A DNA stretch of 64,000 bases from Amycolatopsis alba DSM 44262 (GCF_000384215.1 NZ_KB913032.1:4543665-4607664); one strand, 5' to 3'; positions 36,403 to 46,642 are shown, counted from the first letter of the stretch. The notes: generated from the letters alone by a model not told the origin. Made by a program: numbers and translations.

Positions 36403-38229
36403 ATGACTTCGCGCTCACGGCCCCCCGGCGAGACCGCCGGGCAAGCCGTCCACGGGACCGAGTCCGCCGAACTTCTCCGGAACGAACCGGGCGCCCGCCC
36501 GCGAGCGCTTCTGCTGTCGGCGGGGCTGGTGTCGGCCGGTGCGGTCGCGCTGGCCGCCGGCGCGCTGATGCCCGCCGTCCGCGACGGTTCGCCTGGTTTC
36601 ACCGCCGGTCCGTTGCTGGTCGTGCTGGCCTTGGCGCCCGCGGTGGCCGTGCTCTACGCGGTGGTGACGGGACGTCCGGGGCTCGCGGCCGGGCTGGTGC
36701 TGGGGCTGACCGCGCTCGCGCCAGGGCGGTTGCTGCTGGACCTGCAGCTGCTCGCGGACGGATCACTCGCCGCGCGTCCGGAACTGTTCCTCGCCGACAG
36801 GCTCCTCACGTTGCCTCCGGCGGGGCCGGGACTGTGGCCGCTGGTGGCCGGCCATCTGCTCACGCTCGCCGCCGGGGTGTTCGCCGCCGGGACCGCCCGC
36901 GACGAGGCGGAACTGGCCGGTGAACTCGACGGACGGCGTCGCTGGCGGCTGCTCGGGCCCGTGCTCGGGGTCGCGGGCGGGATCGGCCTGTTGCTCGCGC
37001 CGCTCGGTTCGGGCAACGCGTACCTCCTGGCCAAGAACGCCTTCGAGGGACCGACGGTCGCGATGGCCGGGTACCTGCTGCTCGCGGCCATGCTGCCGCT
37101 GACCGTGCTCGTGGCGGTGAGTTCACCCTCGGCCGGGGTCGGCAAGGGCGGGTTCGCCGGGGCGGGGCTGGCGGCGCTCGCGGTCGGCGTGCCGCCGATG
37201 GTCGCGGGGCTGGTCGTGGACCGGCTCTCGGTCGCGCCGGGTTCGGTGCTGGTGACCGTCGCGGGCCTGGGGCTGCTCGGGCTGGCCTTCACCCGGTTCG
37301 ACGTCGAGGAAACGGGCGAGGCGGTCACCGGGGATCTGGCCGGTGAGGCCAGGCTGCCGGGGCTGTTCTGGTGGCGGCTGGCCACCGGTGGGCTGGCGCT
37401 GCTCGCCGCGGCGGCGGCGGTCGCTGGCGCGCTGACCCCGGTACTGAAGGCCAACGGTCCGACGCCCGTCCCCGAGACGCCGGCGCGCTGGCTGCTGCTC
37501 GGCGCCGCCGTCGTGCTCGCGGTGCCCGCGCTGTTCGTCTTCGTGCCGCGGCTCTCGGCGTTCGCCAGGGGCATCGTCGCGGCGACGTGGGCGGGTATCG
37601 TGCTCGCCGGGGCGGCCGTGCTGAGCGCGGCCCTGTCGGTGACCGAGGACAAGGCGGTGGATCCGGCGTCGTTCGGCGTCGACCTTCCGCTGCCGTTGCC
37701 GGACAGGGTCGGTTACTCGGCGGCTCAGGGCGTCACGTGGACGTTCATCGCGCTCGCGCTGGCCGCCGTGGCCGCGCTCGCCGCCGTGATCACCGGTGTA
37801 GTGGAACGCGACGTCTCCGAAGACGGCGGAATGGACGAACCGCGGGCGAACGGGAACGTGCTCACCCCGGTCGTCGCGGCGGCGGTGCTGGCGATCGCCG
37901 CGTTCGGCACGCCGGTGTTCATCGCGCCCGGCTACACCGCTCCGGGCCTGTGGTCGGACTTCGGCGCGGCGTCGTGGGGCCTGCTCGGCGCGCTCGCCGT
38001 GGTTCTCGGCCTGTACGCGCTCGTCCCGCGTTCGCGGCCCGCCGCGGCCGCGGCCGCCTTGGCCGGTGCCGCGCTGGTGCTCGGCCTGCGCGCGGCCGAA
38101 CTGCCGCTCGTCGGCTCGGAGTACGACGCGGCCTCGGCGGGGATCGGGTTCTGGCTCGCGCTGGGTGCCGCCGTCGTCTCCCTCGTCGCGGCCGGGATGG
38201 CCGTCGCGGGCGCACGGCGGCCCGAGTGA
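36403..38229 (+). CDS. Large polytopic membrane protein of unknown function
   Basis: About 608 residues from ATG 36403, with roughly 14-16 hydrophobic helices, Ala/Leu/Val/Gly-rich, and few charged residues outside short loops. No signature of a known transporter or enzyme could be recognised. The ATG is chosen because a TAGCGT -10 lies 8 nt upstream (leaderless). The stop overlaps the next start (GTGA at 38226-38229), so the small protein downstream is coupled to it. Confidence 0.75.
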   Translation: MTSRSRPPGETAGQAVHGTESAELLRNEPGARPRALLLSAGLVSAGAVALAAGALMPAVRDGSPGFTAGPLLVVLALAPAVAVLYAVVTGRPGLAAGLVLGLTALAPGRLLLDLQLLADGSLAARPELFLADRLLTLPPAGPGLWPLVAGHLLTLAAGVFAAGTARDEAELAGELDGRRRWRLLGPVLGVAGGIGLLLAPLGSGNAYLLAKNAFEGPTVAMAGYLLLAAMLPLTVLVAVSSPSAGVGKGGFAGAGLAALAVGVPPMVAGLVVDRLSVAPGSVLVTVAGLGLLGLAFTRFDVEETGEAVTGDLAGEARLPGLFWWRLATGGLALLAAAAAVAGALTPVLKANGPTPVPETPARWLLLGAAVVLAVPALFVFVPRLSAFARGIVAATWAGIVLAGAAVLSAALSVTEDKAVDPASFGVDLPLPLPDRVGYSAAQGVTWTFIALALAAVAALAAVITGVVERDVSEDGGMDEPRANGNVLTPVVAAAVLAIAAFGTPVFIAPGYTAPGLWSDFGAASWGLLGALAVVLGLYALVPRSRPAAAAAALAGAALVLGLRAAELPLVGSEYDAASAGIGFWLALGAAVVSLVAAGMAVAGARRPE

Positions 38230-38585
38230 CCCGTCGTCTCCTCCGTGTCGTGCTGGCCGAGTTCGGCGTCGAGGAAGGTTCGGCGGTCGCGCTCGGGCGG
38301 CTGCTGCGCGACGACGGGGTCGAGGTCGTCTACACGGGACGCCTCGACACCGCCGAGCAACTGGTCCGGACGGCCGAACAGGAGGATCCGGACATCCTGG
38401 GTGTCGTGTGCGGCGCGAGCGAACCGGAAGGGCTCGCCGAAACGCTCCCGGACGTTCTCCTCTTCGCGGTCGGTAACGGCACGAGCGGGTTCGAAAACGG
38501 CTTCGAAAGCCTGGAAGAGGCGTCGAACTGGGTTTCCGGTGTGCGGTCTCACACCGTGGAAACCCCGTCTGACCGCGTACGGTGA
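38226..38585 (+). CDS. Small cobalamin-domain-like protein lacking the cobalt-ligand His
   Basis: 119 residues. RRLLRVVLAEFG, then GRLLRDDGVEVVYTGRLDTAEQLVRTAEQEDPDILGVVCG, resembles the B12-binding domain at the C-terminus of methylmalonyl-CoA mutase (RVVLAKxGxDxHDRG...VIYTG...EDADVIG). The DxHxxG His is replaced (FGVEEGS), so it should not bind B12 in the base-off form. It may be a fold-only remnant or a partner. Coupled to the membrane-protein gene and followed by sucC after 117 bp. Confidence 0.7.
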   Translation: MTRRLLRVVLAEFGVEEGSAVALGRLLRDDGVEVVYTGRLDTAEQLVRTAEQEDPDILGVVCGASEPEGLAETLPDVLLFAVGNGTSGFENGFESLEEASNWVSGVRSHTVETPSDRVR

Positions 38586-38702
38586 CCGACTTCACCAGGT
38601 GCGGAGTCCCCTGCTTCTGCGCAGGTCGCTAACCTCGACTGGTCCGACAGCGCGGTCCGGCAACGGACCACCACAGTGGCGTGTCGTCAGGAGACTGGAG
38701 TA

Positions 38703-39872
38703 GTGGACCTCTACGAATACCAGGCGAGGGATCTCTTCGCCGCCCACGGAGTACCGGTTCTGCCGGGTGCCGTGGCAAACACCCCCGAAGAAGCCAAGGC
38801 CACCGCCGAGAAGATCGGCAACCAGGTCGTCATCAAGGCCCAGGTCAAGACCGGCGGCCGCGGCAAGGCCGGCGGCGTCAAGCTGGCCCAGACGCCCGAC
38901 GAGGCCGCGGAGAAGGCCGAGGCGATCCTCGGTCTCGACATCAAGGGCCACATCACGCGTCGCGTGCTGGTGGCCGAAGCCTCGGACATCGCCGAGGAGT
39001 ACTACTTCTCCTTCCTGCTGGACCGTGCGAACCGCACCTTCCTCGCGATGGCTTCGGCCGAAGGCGGCGTGGAGATCGAGCAGCTGGCCGTCGAGCGTCC
39101 CGAAGCGCTCGCGAAGATCCCGGTCGACGCGATCGTGGGTGTCGACAAGGCGAAGGCCGTCGAGATCCTGACCGCGGGCAAGTTCCCGGAGAACGTGGTC
39201 GACGAGGCCGCGGACGTCGTCGTGAAGCTCTGGGAGACCTTCGTCTCCGAGGACGCGACGCTGGTCGAGGTCAACCCGCTGGTCCGTGACCCGCAGGACA
39301 AGATCATCGCCCTCGACGGCAAGGTCACCCTCGACGAGAACGCCTCGTTCCGTCAGCCGGGCCACGAGGCCCTGGTCGACAAGGACGCGGAGAACCCGCT
39401 CGAGGCGAAGGCCAAGGCCAAGGACCTCAACTACGTCAAGCTCGACGGCGAGGTCGGCATCATCGGCAACGGCGCGGGCCTCGTGATGTCCACTTTGGAC
39501 GTCGTGGCGTACGCGGGCGAGAAGCACGGCGGCGTCAAGCCCGCCAACTTCCTCGACATCGGCGGCGGCGCTTCGGCCGAGGTCATGGCGGCCGGTCTGG
39601 ACGTCATCCTCAACGACACCGACGTGAAGAGCGTGTTCGTCAACGTCTTCGGTGGCATCACCGCTTGCGACGCGGTCGCGAACGGCATCGTCGAGGCGCT
39701 GAAGATCCTGGGTGACGAGGCCACCAAGCCGCTCGTCGTGCGGCTGGACGGCAACAACGTCGTCGAGGGTCGCCAGATCCTCGCCGACGCGAACCACCCG
39801 CTGGTCACCGTGGTGGACACAATGGACAACGCGGCCGACAAGGCCGCCGAGCTCGCCGCGGCAGGTGCGTGA
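38703..39872 (+). CDS. sucC: Succinyl-CoA synthetase beta subunit (ADP-forming)
   Basis: 389 residues, an ATP-grasp subunit that with SucD makes ATP or GTP from succinyl-CoA in the TCA cycle. [19 protein letters not shown] opens the grasp domain, [18 protein letters not shown] carries the nucleotide loop, [25 protein letters not shown] and [19 protein letters not shown] motifs ([16 protein letters not shown]) bind the partner and CoA side. GTG 38703 follows AGGAG with 10 nt spacing. sucD follows after one base. Confidence 0.96.
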   Translation: MDLYEYQARDLFAAHGVPVLPGAVANTPEEAKATAEKIGNQVVIKAQVKTGGRGKAGGVKLAQTPDEAAEKAEAILGLDIKGHITRRVLVAEASDIAEEYYFSFLLDRANRTFLAMASAEGGVEIEQLAVERPEALAKIPVDAIVGVDKAKAVEILTAGKFPENVVDEAADVVVKLWETFVSEDATLVEVNPLVRDPQDKIIALDGKVTLDENASFRQPGHEALVDKDAENPLEAKAKAKDLNYVKLDGEVGIIGNGAGLVMSTLDVVAYAGEKHGGVKPANFLDIGGGASAEVMAAGLDVILNDTDVKSVFVNVFGGITACDAVANGIVEALKILGDEATKPLVVRLDGNNVVEGRQILADANHPLVTVVDTMDNAADKAAELAAAGA

Positions 39873-39873
39873 G

Positions 39874-40761
39874 ATGTCGATCTTCATCAACGAGAACAGC
39901 AAGGTCATCGTCCAGGGGCTCACCGGCTCCGAGGGCATGAAGCACGCGACCAAGATGCTGAAGTCCGGCACGAACATCGTGGGTGGCGTCAACGCCCGCA
40001 AGGCCGGTCAGACCGTCTCCATCGAGGGCAAGGACCTCACCGTGTTCGGCACGGTCGAGGAGGCCATCAAGGAGACCGGCGCCGACGTTTCGGTCATCTT
40101 CGTGCCGCCGAAGTTCGCCAAGGACGCGGTCATCGAGGCGATCGACGCGGGGATCCCGCTCGCCGTGGTGATCACCGAGGGCATCCCGGTGCACGACTCG
40201 GCCTACTTCTGGGCGCACGCCGTCGCGACCGGCAACAAGACCCGCATCATCGGGCCGAACTGCCCCGGCGTGATCAGCCCCGGCAAGTCGAACGCGGGCA
40301 TCATCCCGGCCGACATCACCGGTGCCGGCCCGATCGGTCTCGTGTCGAAGTCCGGCACGCTGACCTACCAGATGATGTACGAGCTGCGTGACATCGGTTT
40401 CTCGACCGGTGTCGGCATCGGCGGCGACCCGGTCATCGGCACCACGCACATCGACGCCCTCGAGGCGTTCGAGGCGGACCCCGAGACCAAGGTCATCGTG
40501 ATGATCGGCGAGATCGGTGGCGACGCCGAAGAGCGTGCCGCGGCCTACATCAAGGACAACGTGACGAAGCCGGTCGTCGGCTACGTCGCCGGCTTCACCG
40601 CGCCCGAGGGCAAGACCATGGGCCACGCCGGCGCCATCGTCTCCGGCTCCTCCGGCACGGCCGCCGCCAAGAAGGAGGCCCTCGAGGCCGCCGGCGTCAA
40701 GGTCGGGAAGACCCCGAGCGAGACCGCCGTCCTGGCGCGCGAGCTGTACAACAGCCTCTGA
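39874..40761 (+). CDS. sucD: Succinyl-CoA synthetase alpha subunit
   Basis: 295 residues. N-terminal CoA-binding Rossmann domain [20 protein letters not shown], ligase core [17 protein letters not shown], and the phospho-His motif [18 protein letters not shown]. It forms the catalytic heterodimer with SucC. The start ATG lies 1 nt after the sucC stop, so translation is coupled. A strong terminator follows at 40786-40821. Confidence 0.97.
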   Translation: MSIFINENSKVIVQGLTGSEGMKHATKMLKSGTNIVGGVNARKAGQTVSIEGKDLTVFGTVEEAIKETGADVSVIFVPPKFAKDAVIEAIDAGIPLAVVITEGIPVHDSAYFWAHAVATGNKTRIIGPNCPGVISPGKSNAGIIPADITGAGPIGLVSKSGTLTYQMMYELRDIGFSTGVGIGGDPVIGTTHIDALEAFEADPETKVIVMIGEIGGDAEERAAAYIKDNVTKPVVGYVAGFTAPEGKTMGHAGAIVSGSSGTAAAKKEALEAAGVKVGKTPSETAVLARELYNSL

Positions 40762-40785
40762 TCCTTCGGAGACTGAGCTTTCCCC

Positions 40786-40821
40786 GGCGGGCCGGGCACC
40801 TTCACCGGTGCCCGGCCCGCC
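40786..40821 (+). terminator. Intrinsic terminator after sucCD
   Basis: A perfect 15-bp GC-rich stem (40786-40800 with 40807-40821) around TTCACC, followed by CTGCTTTCG, 25 nt beyond the sucD stop. Confidence 0.85.
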
Positions 40822-40836
40822 TGCTTTCGCCCTTCA

Positions 40837-40900
40837 GATCGCGATTAGCCCGCGAAAGTCGAGTCCGGGCCGTGTCGACTTTCGCGGGCTAATCGCGATC
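40837..40900. repeat. Diverging pair of the dispersed repeat after sucD
   Basis: Reverse copy 40837-40862 and forward copy 40875-40900, both exact, with a 12-nt spacer. The order is opposite to the pairs after guaA and DUF4345, but it still forms a long stem. Confidence 0.9.
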
Positions 40901-41074
40901 CGGACGTCGTGGAGGGGTTCCGCCGGGAACCCGATCGGGTGTACAGACGTCTCAGAGCCCGAGACGCGAGGTGGCCGCGTGCGTGCGCTAGCGTTCGAGC
41001 ATCACAGCCGCCTCGTTTGTCCCAGGAGTTCCGCGCGCCCTGGGGTGCCGGTCGAACGACAGGAGAGCATTCGG

Positions 41075-41902
41075 ATGTCCTATCCCAGCGGTGGGCCCGG
41101 CTACCCCCAGCAGGGTGGCGGCCAGCAACACCCCAACCCCGGCTCGGGAGCCTTTCCGCAGCAGCAGGCGCCGTCAGCGGCTGCTCCGCTGAACCTGGCG
41201 CTGCTGCTCGCGCTCGCCGTCACCGTCCTCGGCCTGGTGCAGTTCTTCATCGGTTTCTCCGATGAAGCCGACGCCGCCGGGCAGGTCTCGGTCTTCCTCC
41301 TGGTCAGTGGTCTGCTCGCGGCGCTGCACGCGTTGCCGCGCGGCCCGAAGACACTGCCGTTCGCCGCGTTGTTCAGCGTCCTCGGCGCGTTCGGCGGCCT
41401 CGACCTGATCATCGGCTACGGGAGCGGCCGTGCAGAGGTCTCGGTCCCCGGCATCCTCACCGTGGTGCTGATCCTCGGCATCCTGCAGATGCTGGTCGCG
41501 GTCGCGGCGCTGCTGTTCGAGCACGACGTCATCAAGCTGCCCGCCGCGAAGCCGCAGCAGCAGGCGACGCAGGGCCCCTACAGCCAGCAGTTCGCGCAGC
41601 AGGGCCCGCAGGGTCCGTTCGGCCAGCAGGGCCAGCAGGGTCCGGCCGCCACCCAGGTCCAGCCGTTCCCCGGCGCGGGCCAGCAGGGGCAGCCGGGTCA
41701 GCCGGGGCAGCAGCAGGGCGAGCCGTCCGGCCCGTTCGCGCAGCCTGGCGGGTTCCAGCCGCCGGTCACGCAGCCGCCGGGCCAGCAGGCCACGACGTAC
41801 GCGCCGCAGCAGGGCCAGTTCTTCCAGCAGCCGCCGTCTTCCTCGCCGGAGCAGAGCCAGAACCCCGGTACGCCGCCGGGCGGTTTCGGCCAGCAGAGCT
41901 GA
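41075..41902 (+). CDS. DUF5336 membrane protein
   Basis: 275 residues. Pro/Gly/Gln-rich N-terminus, four hydrophobic helices in about residues 35-160 (LNLALLLALAVTVLGLVQFFIGF, VSVFLLVSGLLAALHAL, FAALFSVLGAFGGLDLIIGY, GILTVVLILGILQMLVAVAALLF) and a long Gln/Pro/Gly tail of about 110 residues. This is the DUF5336 plan and the position of Rv0954, between sucD and purN. ATG 41075 has AGGAG 9 nt upstream. Function unknown. A textbook terminator follows. Confidence 0.87.
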   Translation: MSYPSGGPGYPQQGGGQQHPNPGSGAFPQQQAPSAAAPLNLALLLALAVTVLGLVQFFIGFSDEADAAGQVSVFLLVSGLLAALHALPRGPKTLPFAALFSVLGAFGGLDLIIGYGSGRAEVSVPGILTVVLILGILQMLVAVAALLFEHDVIKLPAAKPQQQATQGPYSQQFAQQGPQGPFGQQGQQGPAATQVQPFPGAGQQGQPGQPGQQQGEPSGPFAQPGGFQPPVTQPPGQQATTYAPQQGQFFQQPPSSSPEQSQNPGTPPGGFGQQS

Positions 41903-41918
41903 ATCTTTCGCACGTAAG

Positions 41919-41961
41919 ACACCCGCTGTGACTCTCCGTGTCACAGCGGGTGTTTTTCTTT
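41919..41961 (+). terminator. Intrinsic terminator with T tract
   Basis: A 14-bp perfect stem (41919-41932 with 41940-41953) with loop TCTCCGT, followed by TTTTTCTTTT, 16 nt after the DUF5336 stop. Confidence 0.9.
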
Positions 41962-42045
41962 TCCGGGTTACCCGACCGGGTGGGTTGAGCCACGTGCGCC
42001 GTCCGGCGGCGGCGTGCCTCACCCGGACGGACCAGCCCGGATGTC

Positions 42046-43518
42046 ATGGTGCGGATCATGAAGCTGCTCACCCGCGACGAACGCCCGCCGGGCGAAGAGC
42101 CGGTGAGCGACCTCGTCCCCGAGCCGGAGGTGTCCAGGGCGAAGCGGGTTCGTGTGTCGCTCGCCGCGGCCTGCGCGCCCCTGCTGTTCTCCTACACCGC
42201 CGTCGCGCTCGTCCTCGCGGTGGTCTCATTCACCGCCGACCGGTCCCGGTTCTCCGCCACCGGCGCCCTGCTCGCCGCCGGTCCGGGCTGGCTCGCCTCG
42301 TGGCAGGTGGAACTCGAACTCGGCGGGCATCCGCTCGGCGTGCTGCCGTTGCTGCCGACGCTCGTCGTCGCGTGGCTCACGGCGAGGGCTGCCGCGCGGG
42401 CCGCCCGCCGGATCGGCGGCCGGACCCCGGCGGACGCCGTCCCGGTGGTGGCCGTGATCGCCGGGGCGCACGCGCTGTTCGGCGTGCTCATCGCCATGCT
42501 GACCGCCGGATCGCCGATCGCGGTGAACCCGCTGACCGCCTTCTGCGTGCCGGGACTGCTCGCCGGGCTCGCCGCCGTCGCGGGGGTCGCCAAGGTCTGC
42601 GGGCTCCCGGCCGCGGTGCGGGACCGGTTCGACCCGGTGGCCGTCCACGGCCTGCGGGCGGGCGCGCTCGGCCTCGCCGCGCTGATCGCCTGTGGCGCGG
42701 TGGTGTTCACCGTTGCCACCGCGCTCTCGTGGTCCACTGTGGACAGTCTGTTCGAATCCGGCTTCGGCGCGAGCTTCGGCATGTTCGTGCTTTCCGTGGC
42801 CTACCTGCCGAACGCGGTCGTCGCCGCGTTGTCCTTCGCCACCGGGCCGGGCTTCTCGGTCGGTTCGCTGACCGTCGGCATGTTCGGCTACCGGGAAGGG
42901 CGGCTGCCGGGGGTGCCGGTGCTGGCGGGGATCCCGTCGCAGCACGCGGTGTGGTGGCCGGTGCTGCTGCTCCTGCCCGCGCTGGTCGGTGTGCTGGTCG
43001 GCTGGAAGATCCGCACGATCGACGAGGACCCGATGCTGCGGATGCGGGCGGTCGCCGTCGCGGGCGCGCTCGTCGCGTTCGGCTGCGTCGTCCTCGGGAC
43101 CTTCGCCGGTGGGAGGCTCGGCGACGGGCCGTTCGACCCGGTCAGCGTGCCGGTCGGGGTCGCGTCGGTGATCGCCTTCTGCTGGATCGTCCTCCCTGGC
43201 GGCTTCGTCGCGTTCTTCGCCGGCGCGCATGAGCCGCCGGAGCCTCCAGGGGAACCCGAGGCCGAAGTCATCGCCGAGGATGTCGCTGTCGACGAAGACG
43301 CCGTCGAGACTGAAGAGGACGAAGCGGCGGAGCCCGCGGAAGAACCCGAAGCCGAGTTCGACGACGAAGCCGAGGCGGAACTCGCGCGGGAACTGGGTGA
43401 AGACCTCGACGAGACCCCGGCGGAAACAGCGCCCGAGCAGGACGGTGCCGTCGACGACGCTGTGACCGAGTCCACCGACGGGTCCGGCGACGAAAGCGCC
43501 CCCGGCGGCGACCGTTAG
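42046..43518 (+). CDS. DUF6350-type polytopic membrane protein
   Basis: About 490 residues with about ten hydrophobic helices (e.g. SLAAACAPLLFSYTAVALVLAVVSF, TLVVAWLTARAAARAARRI) and a highly acidic C-terminal tail rich in Glu, Asp and Ala from residue 390. Placement between DUF5336 and purN matches Rv0955. Function unknown. Start is ATG 42046 or ATG 42058; neither has a ribosome site. The acidic tail is clearly cytosolic or disordered. Confidence 0.82.
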   Translation: MVRIMKLLTRDERPPGEEPVSDLVPEPEVSRAKRVRVSLAAACAPLLFSYTAVALVLAVVSFTADRSRFSATGALLAAGPGWLASWQVELELGGHPLGVLPLLPTLVVAWLTARAAARAARRIGGRTPADAVPVVAVIAGAHALFGVLIAMLTAGSPIAVNPLTAFCVPGLLAGLAAVAGVAKVCGLPAAVRDRFDPVAVHGLRAGALGLAALIACGAVVFTVATALSWSTVDSLFESGFGASFGMFVLSVAYLPNAVVAALSFATGPGFSVGSLTVGMFGYREGRLPGVPVLAGIPSQHAVWWPVLLLLPALVGVLVGWKIRTIDEDPMLRMRAVAVAGALVAFGCVVLGTFAGGRLGDGPFDPVSVPVGVASVIAFCWIVLPGGFVAFFAGAHEPPEPPGEPEAEVIAEDVAVDEDAVETEEDEAAEPAEEPEAEFDDEAEAELARELGEDLDETPAETAPEQDGAVDDAVTESTDGSGDESAPGGDR

Positions 43519-43594
43519 GGTTGTCGCGACCAGGTGAAGCGCCGTACGCCCGAGTGCGTACCGCCGTGGCAAGGAGCCCGTTCTGGCTAGTCGG

Positions 43595-44212
43595 TTGGAC
43601 CTGCCCACTCCGGTGAAGCTCGTCGTCCTCGCGTCCGGTTCCGGCACGCTGCTGCAAGCCGTGCTCGACGCGGTCGAAAAACCGAACTTCCCGGCGAAAG
43701 TGGTCGCCGTCGGAGCGGACCGCACCGGGATCGAAGCGCTCACGCGGGCCGAACACGCCGACGTGCCGTCGTTCACCGTCAGGATGGCCGACCACCCGGA
43801 CCGGGCGGCGTGGGACAAGGCGATCACCGAAGCCGTCGCCGCCTACCAGCCGGATCTGGTCGTCTCGGCCGGGTTCATGAAGATCCTCGGCGCCGAATTC
43901 CTCGCGCGGTTCCCCGGCCGCGTGATCAACACGCATCCGGCGTTGCTGCCGTCGTTCCCCGGCGCGCACGCCGTGGCCGACGCGCTGGCGATGGCGGTCA
44001 AGGTCACCGGGTCGACGGTCCATTTCGTCGACGCCGGAGTCGACACCGGGCCGATCATCGCGCAGGAGCCGGTGATCGTGGAGACCGACGACGACGAACA
44101 CGTCCTGCACGAGCGGATCAAGGCCGTGGAACGCAGGCTCCTGGTGGAAACGATCGAAAAACTCGGCCGGAGCGGGTGCGCGGTCGAGGGACGAAAGGTG
44201 AGGTTTTCGTGA
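43595..44212 (+). CDS. purN: Phosphoribosylglycinamide formyltransferase
   Basis: About 205 residues. It adds the first formyl group in purine synthesis, from 10-formyl-THF onto [21 protein letters not shown] is the substrate loop, [20 protein letters not shown] holds the catalytic Asn and His, and [16 protein letters not shown] the Asp. TTG 43595 is the first canonical start, but AAGGAG (43571-43576) points to CTG 43583 6 nt later, adding four residues. GTGA links it to purH. Confidence 0.95.
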   Translation: MDLPTPVKLVVLASGSGTLLQAVLDAVEKPNFPAKVVAVGADRTGIEALTRAEHADVPSFTVRMADHPDRAAWDKAITEAVAAYQPDLVVSAGFMKILGAEFLARFPGRVINTHPALLPSFPGAHAVADALAMAVKVTGSTVHFVDAGVDTGPIIAQEPVIVETDDDEHVLHERIKAVERRLLVETIEKLGRSGCAVEGRKVRFS

Positions 44213-45771
44213 GTACCGCACAGGGACAGCGTCCCGTCCGGCGCGCGCTGATCGGCGTCTCCGACAAGGCAGGCCTGCTGGAGCTCGCCACCGGGCTGCA
44301 CGCGGCGGGCGTCGAGATCGTGTCGACCGGCGGAACGGCGAAGGTCATCGCGAACGCCGGGGTGCCGGTGACACCGGTCGAAGAGGTCACCGGGTTCCCC
44401 GAGTCCCTCGACGGCCGGGTCAAGACGCTGCACCCGCGCGTGCACGCGGGCCTGCTCGCCGACCGTGACCGCCCGGAGCACGTCGAGCAGCTCAAGCAGC
44501 TCGACATCGCGCCGTTCGACCTGCTCGTGGTCAACCTGTACCCGTTCACGCAGACCGTCGCCTCGGGCGCGAGCCCGGAGGACTGTGTCGAGAACATCGA
44601 CATCGGCGGTCCGGCGATGGTGCGTGCCGCGGCGAAGAACCACAACAGCGTCGCCGTCGTGGTCGACCCGTCCCGCTACGAGTGGGTGCTGGAGCGCGTC
44701 GCCGGCGGCGGTTTCGAGCTGGCCGACCGCAAGCGGCTCGCCGCGCAGGCCTACGCGCACACGGCGGCGTACGACACCGCCGTCGCCGCGTGGTTCGCCA
44801 ACGTCTACGCGCCCGCGGACGACTCCGGCTTCCCGGACTTCACCGGCGCTTCGTGGGAGCGCGGCGACGTGCTGCGCTACGGCGAGAACCCGCACCAGAA
44901 GGCCGCGCTGTACAAGCACTGGCGGCCGGGCCTCGCGCACGCGGAACAGCTGCACGGCAAGGCCATGTCGTACAACAACTACGTCGACACCGACGCCGCG
45001 CGCCGCGCCGCCTACGACTTCGACGCCCCGGCCGTCGCGATCATCAAGCACGCCAACCCGTGCGGGATCGCGGTCGGCGAGGACATCGCCGAGGCGCACC
45101 GGAAGGCGCACGCTTGCGACCCGGTTTCGGCCTACGGCGGGGTGATCGCGACCAACCGGCCGGTCACCCGCGAGGCAGCCGAGCAGATCTCCGAGGTGTT
45201 CACCGAGGTCGTCCTGGCGCCGGACTTCGACGCCGAAGCGCTGGAGATCCTGCAGCGCAAGAAGAACGTGCGGCTGCTGAAGCTGCCCGCGATCACGTCG
45301 CCGGATCCGATCGAGTTCCGGCCGATCTCCGGCGGCATGCTGGTGCAGACCGTCGACACGATCGCCGCCGAGGGCGACGACCCGGCGAACTGGACCCTGG
45401 CCACCGGTGCGGCCGCCGACGAGCGGACGCTGGCCGACCTCGAGTTCGCGTGGCGTTCGCTGCGCGCGGTGAAGTCGAACGCGATCCTGCTGGCGAACGA
45501 CGGCGCGACCGTCGGCGTCGGCATGGGCCAGGTCAACCGGGTCGACTCCTCGCGGCTCGCGGTCTCGCGGGCGGGCGACCGGGCGAAGGGCTCCGTCGCC
45601 GCTTCGGACGCCTTCTTCCCGTTCCCGGACGGGCTCGAGGTCCTGCTGGAGGCCGGTGTCCGCGCCGTCGTCCAGCCGGGCGGATCGATCCGCGACGCCG
45701 AGGTCATCGCCGCCGCCGAGGCCGCCGGGGTCACCCTGTACCTCACCGGCACGCGCCACTTCGCTCACTAG
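44209..45771 (+). CDS. purH: Bifunctional AICAR transformylase / IMP cyclohydrolase
   Basis: 520 residues, the last two steps to IMP. The N-terminal MGS-like cyclohydrolase domain reads [36 protein letters not shown] and [12 protein letters not shown]; the C-terminal transformylase contains [12 protein letters not shown] and [11 protein letters not shown] with the Lys-His pair. GTG 44209 overlaps the purN stop. Together with guaB and guaA elsewhere in the window it feeds GMP synthesis. It is followed by a palindromic repeat pair. Confidence 0.96.
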   Translation: MSTAQGQRPVRRALIGVSDKAGLLELATGLHAAGVEIVSTGGTAKVIANAGVPVTPVEEVTGFPESLDGRVKTLHPRVHAGLLADRDRPEHVEQLKQLDIAPFDLLVVNLYPFTQTVASGASPEDCVENIDIGGPAMVRAAAKNHNSVAVVVDPSRYEWVLERVAGGGFELADRKRLAAQAYAHTAAYDTAVAAWFANVYAPADDSGFPDFTGASWERGDVLRYGENPHQKAALYKHWRPGLAHAEQLHGKAMSYNNYVDTDAARRAAYDFDAPAVAIIKHANPCGIAVGEDIAEAHRKAHACDPVSAYGGVIATNRPVTREAAEQISEVFTEVVLAPDFDAEALEILQRKKNVRLLKLPAITSPDPIEFRPISGGMLVQTVDTIAAEGDDPANWTLATGAAADERTLADLEFAWRSLRAVKSNAILLANDGATVGVGMGQVNRVDSSRLAVSRAGDRAKGSVAASDAFFPFPDGLEVLLEAGVRAVVQPGGSIRDAEVIAAAEAAGVTLYLTGTRHFAH

Positions 45772-45777
45772 GCCGTC

Positions 45778-45831
45778 TCGACTTTCGCGGGCTAATCGCG
45801 ATCCGGATCGCGATTAGCCCGCGAAAGTCGA
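45778..45831. repeat. Perfect 54-bp palindrome made of two dispersed repeats
   Basis: Two 26-27-bp copies are fused back to back with no loop, so positions 45778-45804 are the exact reverse complement of 45805-45831. It lies 6 nt after the purH stop and 19 nt before the next start. Confidence 0.95.
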
Positions 45832-45850
45832 TCCCGAGGGGGGAACTCGG

Positions 45851-46534
45851 ATGTATCAGCAGCCGCAGGGGCCGGGCGGGCCACCGCCGGGGTTCGCTCC
45901 GCCTCAGCCGCCCTGGGTGCAGGCGAAAGCGAAGAAGAAGCGCCGGATCGTCTTGATCCTGGTGATCGTCGCGCTGCTGGCGCTGCTCGTCGGTGGCGGT
46001 GTCACCGGTGGCATCCTCGCGTCGAAGTACTACAAGTCGACAGGGGCGGCGCCGACGTCGACCCCGGTCCCGCCGGAGTGCGAGGCCTTACGGCCGACGA
46101 TGGAGCGCCTCGGCGTCCCGAACGTCAACGAGGTCAAGGTCACCCTGCCGTCCGCGGCCGCCACGTCGTCGAAAGACACCTCCTGCACCTGGCGGCCCAC
46201 CCCCGCCGAACACGTGCGTTACCGATCTCTGTACGTCACGATCAAGGCCTTCACCGGGCCTGATGCCGAGCGGCAGGCGAGCGACTACAACCCTCCGACG
46301 CAGGGCGAGATCGTCCCGCTGCCGGAGATCTCGGACCGGGCATGGTCCCGGATCGAGAGCTCCGGCGGCGCGCACAGCACGGCGGAGCTGTGGGCCCGGC
46401 GCGGCAAGGTCCAGGTCTGGGTCATGTACTCCGCCAAGGACAAGGGCTTCTTCGTGGACGAGCGCGTACCGGCCGACGTGCTCTCCGGCGAGACCAAGAC
46501 GGTCGCCATGGCCGTCTTCGATTCGGTGCGCTGA
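45851..46534 (+). CDS. Membrane-anchored protein with a DUF3558-like outer domain
   Basis: 227 residues. Pro/Gly-rich N-terminus, a Lys/Arg cluster (AKAKKKRRI), one helix (VLILVIVALLALLVGGGVTGGIL) and an outer domain of about 160 residues with two Cys (PECEALRPTM and TSCTWRP) as in DUF3558-type lipoproteins. ATG 45851 with GAGGGGGGAA upstream. The gene two steps down has the same layout and looks like a paralogue. Function unknown. Confidence 0.8.
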   Translation: MYQQPQGPGGPPPGFAPPQPPWVQAKAKKKRRIVLILVIVALLALLVGGGVTGGILASKYYKSTGAAPTSTPVPPECEALRPTMERLGVPNVNEVKVTLPSAAATSSKDTSCTWRPTPAEHVRYRSLYVTIKAFTGPDAERQASDYNPPTQGEIVPLPEISDRAWSRIESSGGAHSTAELWARRGKVQVWVMYSAKDKGFFVDERVPADVLSGETKTVAMAVFDSVR

Positions 46535-46583
46535 CCCCGTTGGCCACCCGCGACCCCGGCCGCCGTGCCATGCTGACCGCGTG

Positions 46584-46608
46584 TCGACTTTCGCGGGCTA
46601 ATCGCGAT
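46584..46608 (+). repeat. Copy of the dispersed repeat between two paralogues
   Basis: One exact core copy (last base changed, GATG for GATC) lies 49 nt after the first paralogue and just upstream of the second one, in the same direction as both. Confidence 0.85.
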
Positions 46609-46642
46609 GCGGGACGTACGTGAGGGATCGGTAGGAGGATCG

